From NCBI GenBank assembly GCA_027531565.1, contig JAPZSB010000005.1, forward strand, positions 186,001 to 250,000: a stretch of DNA of 64,000 bases, read 5' to 3'. The notes beneath the pieces are model-generated. The model ran no database searches. It saw nothing but the letters and a program-made list of their open reading frames with translations, and had not been told where the DNA came from. The DNA comes from Beijerinckiaceae bacterium. Lineage in GTDB: Bacteria > Pseudomonadota > Alphaproteobacteria > Rhizobiales > Beijerinckiaceae. Of the stretch, positions 63,684-64,000 are shown one piece after another. How positions within the stretch are numbered: the first letter of the stretch is position 1; every line of letters starts with the position of its first letter. Made by a program: the position numbers and the translations under genes.

Positions 63684-64000
63684 ATGAATACAGCCCCGGT
63701 CAAGCTTCGCGAACGGGCCTACGAAAGCTTCACGGAGCGGCTCCTCTCGCGCGAGATCCGGCCGGGGCAATTCATTTCCCAGCGGGAACTGGTCGAACTG
63801 ACCGGCCTGCCGCTGGGTGCGATCCGCGAGCTGATCCCCCGGCTCGAGGCCGAAGGGTTGATCACCACCGTGCCCCAGCGGGGAATGCAGGTTGCACATG
63901 TGGACCTCAGCCTGATCCGGAATGCCTACCAGTTCCGGCTCTTCCTCGAGACACAGGCCACCGCGCTCTTCGCCCATGCCCGGTCGGATGCGGCGGTCGA
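63684..64000 (+). CDS. GntR-family regulator, FCD type (N-terminal part, runs off the window)
   Basis: The first 105 codons are visible. A winged helix (KLRERAYESFTERLLSREIR, FISQRELVELTGLPLGAIRE, EAEGLITTVPQRGMQV) is followed by the beginning of an FCD domain (DLSLIRNAYQFRLFLETQA). The ATG lies one base after the DapA-like stop, so the two are co-transcribed. It probably regulates its own operon through the palindrome at 62717-62732. Confidence 0.88.
   Translation, partial: MNTAPVKLRERAYESFTERLLSREIRPGQFISQRELVELTGLPLGAIRELIPRLEAEGLITTVPQRGMQVAHVDLSLIRNAYQFRLFLETQATALFAHARSDAAV

Overview
The window reads as chromosomal DNA of a GC-rich alphaproteobacterium, most likely Hyphomicrobiales (Rhizobiales) or a close relative. 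Reasons: densely packed genes, many ATGA or GTGA overlaps, several TRAP, TTT and ABC uptake systems, a FixJ-type regulator, and a GH17/GT2 glucan synthase pair like Bradyrhizobium NdvB/NdvC. The genus cannot be fixed from the sequence. I see no rRNA, tRNA, phage, transposase or CRISPR array. Function calls come from reading motifs; no database search was run.

Layout. 1-4.8 kb (minus): the start of a circularly permuted ATP-grasp gene coupled to a large transglutaminase/DUF2126 gene, then an exported ankyrin protein and a YCII-domain protein. 5.0-8.3 kb (plus): a TAXI-type TRAP transporter. 8.4-16.5 kb (plus): two phosphorus-scavenging ABC importers, phnDCEE (phosphonate/phosphate) and ugpBAEC (glycerol-3-phosphate); ugpB is preceded by three PhoB-type half-sites. 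16.5-18.8 kb (plus): a membrane histidine kinase and a FixJ-like response regulator. 18.8-27.6 kb: an HpxZ-like gene facing a long minus-strand operon (spermidine/putrescine-type ABC importer, PuuE-like deacetylase, amidase, Asp/Glu-racemase-like protein, dihydropyrimidinase), probably for uptake and ring opening of a hydantoin, dihydropyrimidine or ureide. 27.7-32.8 kb: a polytopic membrane protein, a secreted GH5 glycosidase, a GntP-type permease and a Crp/Fnr regulator. 32.9-38.0 kb (minus): an unusual three-gene operon of class III cyclase-TPR protein, a vanadium-haloperoxidase/PAP2-fold protein with sixteen N-terminal Asn-Gly-Leu repeats, and a subtilisin-like protease. 38.4-39.6 kb: a TMEM43-family protein.

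39.6-55.5 kb is a catabolic region that appears to be controlled by one FCD-type GntR regulator (47367-48065). A 13-bp near-palindrome, GTATGCAGCATAC with at most one mismatch, lies in four promoter regions. These belong to the DapA-like gene and the divergent amidohydrolase-dehydrogenase-TRAP-CoA-transferase-crotonase operon, to the regulator itself, to the SAF-oxidoreductase gene and the divergent tctCBA operon, and to the PdxA-like gene and the divergent FAD-oxidoreductase operon. The substrate is unknown but is probably a sugar acid or other hydroxy-carboxylate.

55.5-57.3 kb holds three uncharacterised small or membrane genes. 57.8-62.6 kb holds ndvB-like and ndvC-like glucan genes with a small membrane-protein gene between them. 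62.8-64 kb starts a second DapA-like/GntR module, with its own palindrome upstream, that runs off the window.

A recurring feature is a strong GC hairpin directly after substrate-binding-protein genes (TAXI, phnD, ugpB, dctP) and before their membrane or ATPase partners. It probably sets the excess of binding protein over permease.
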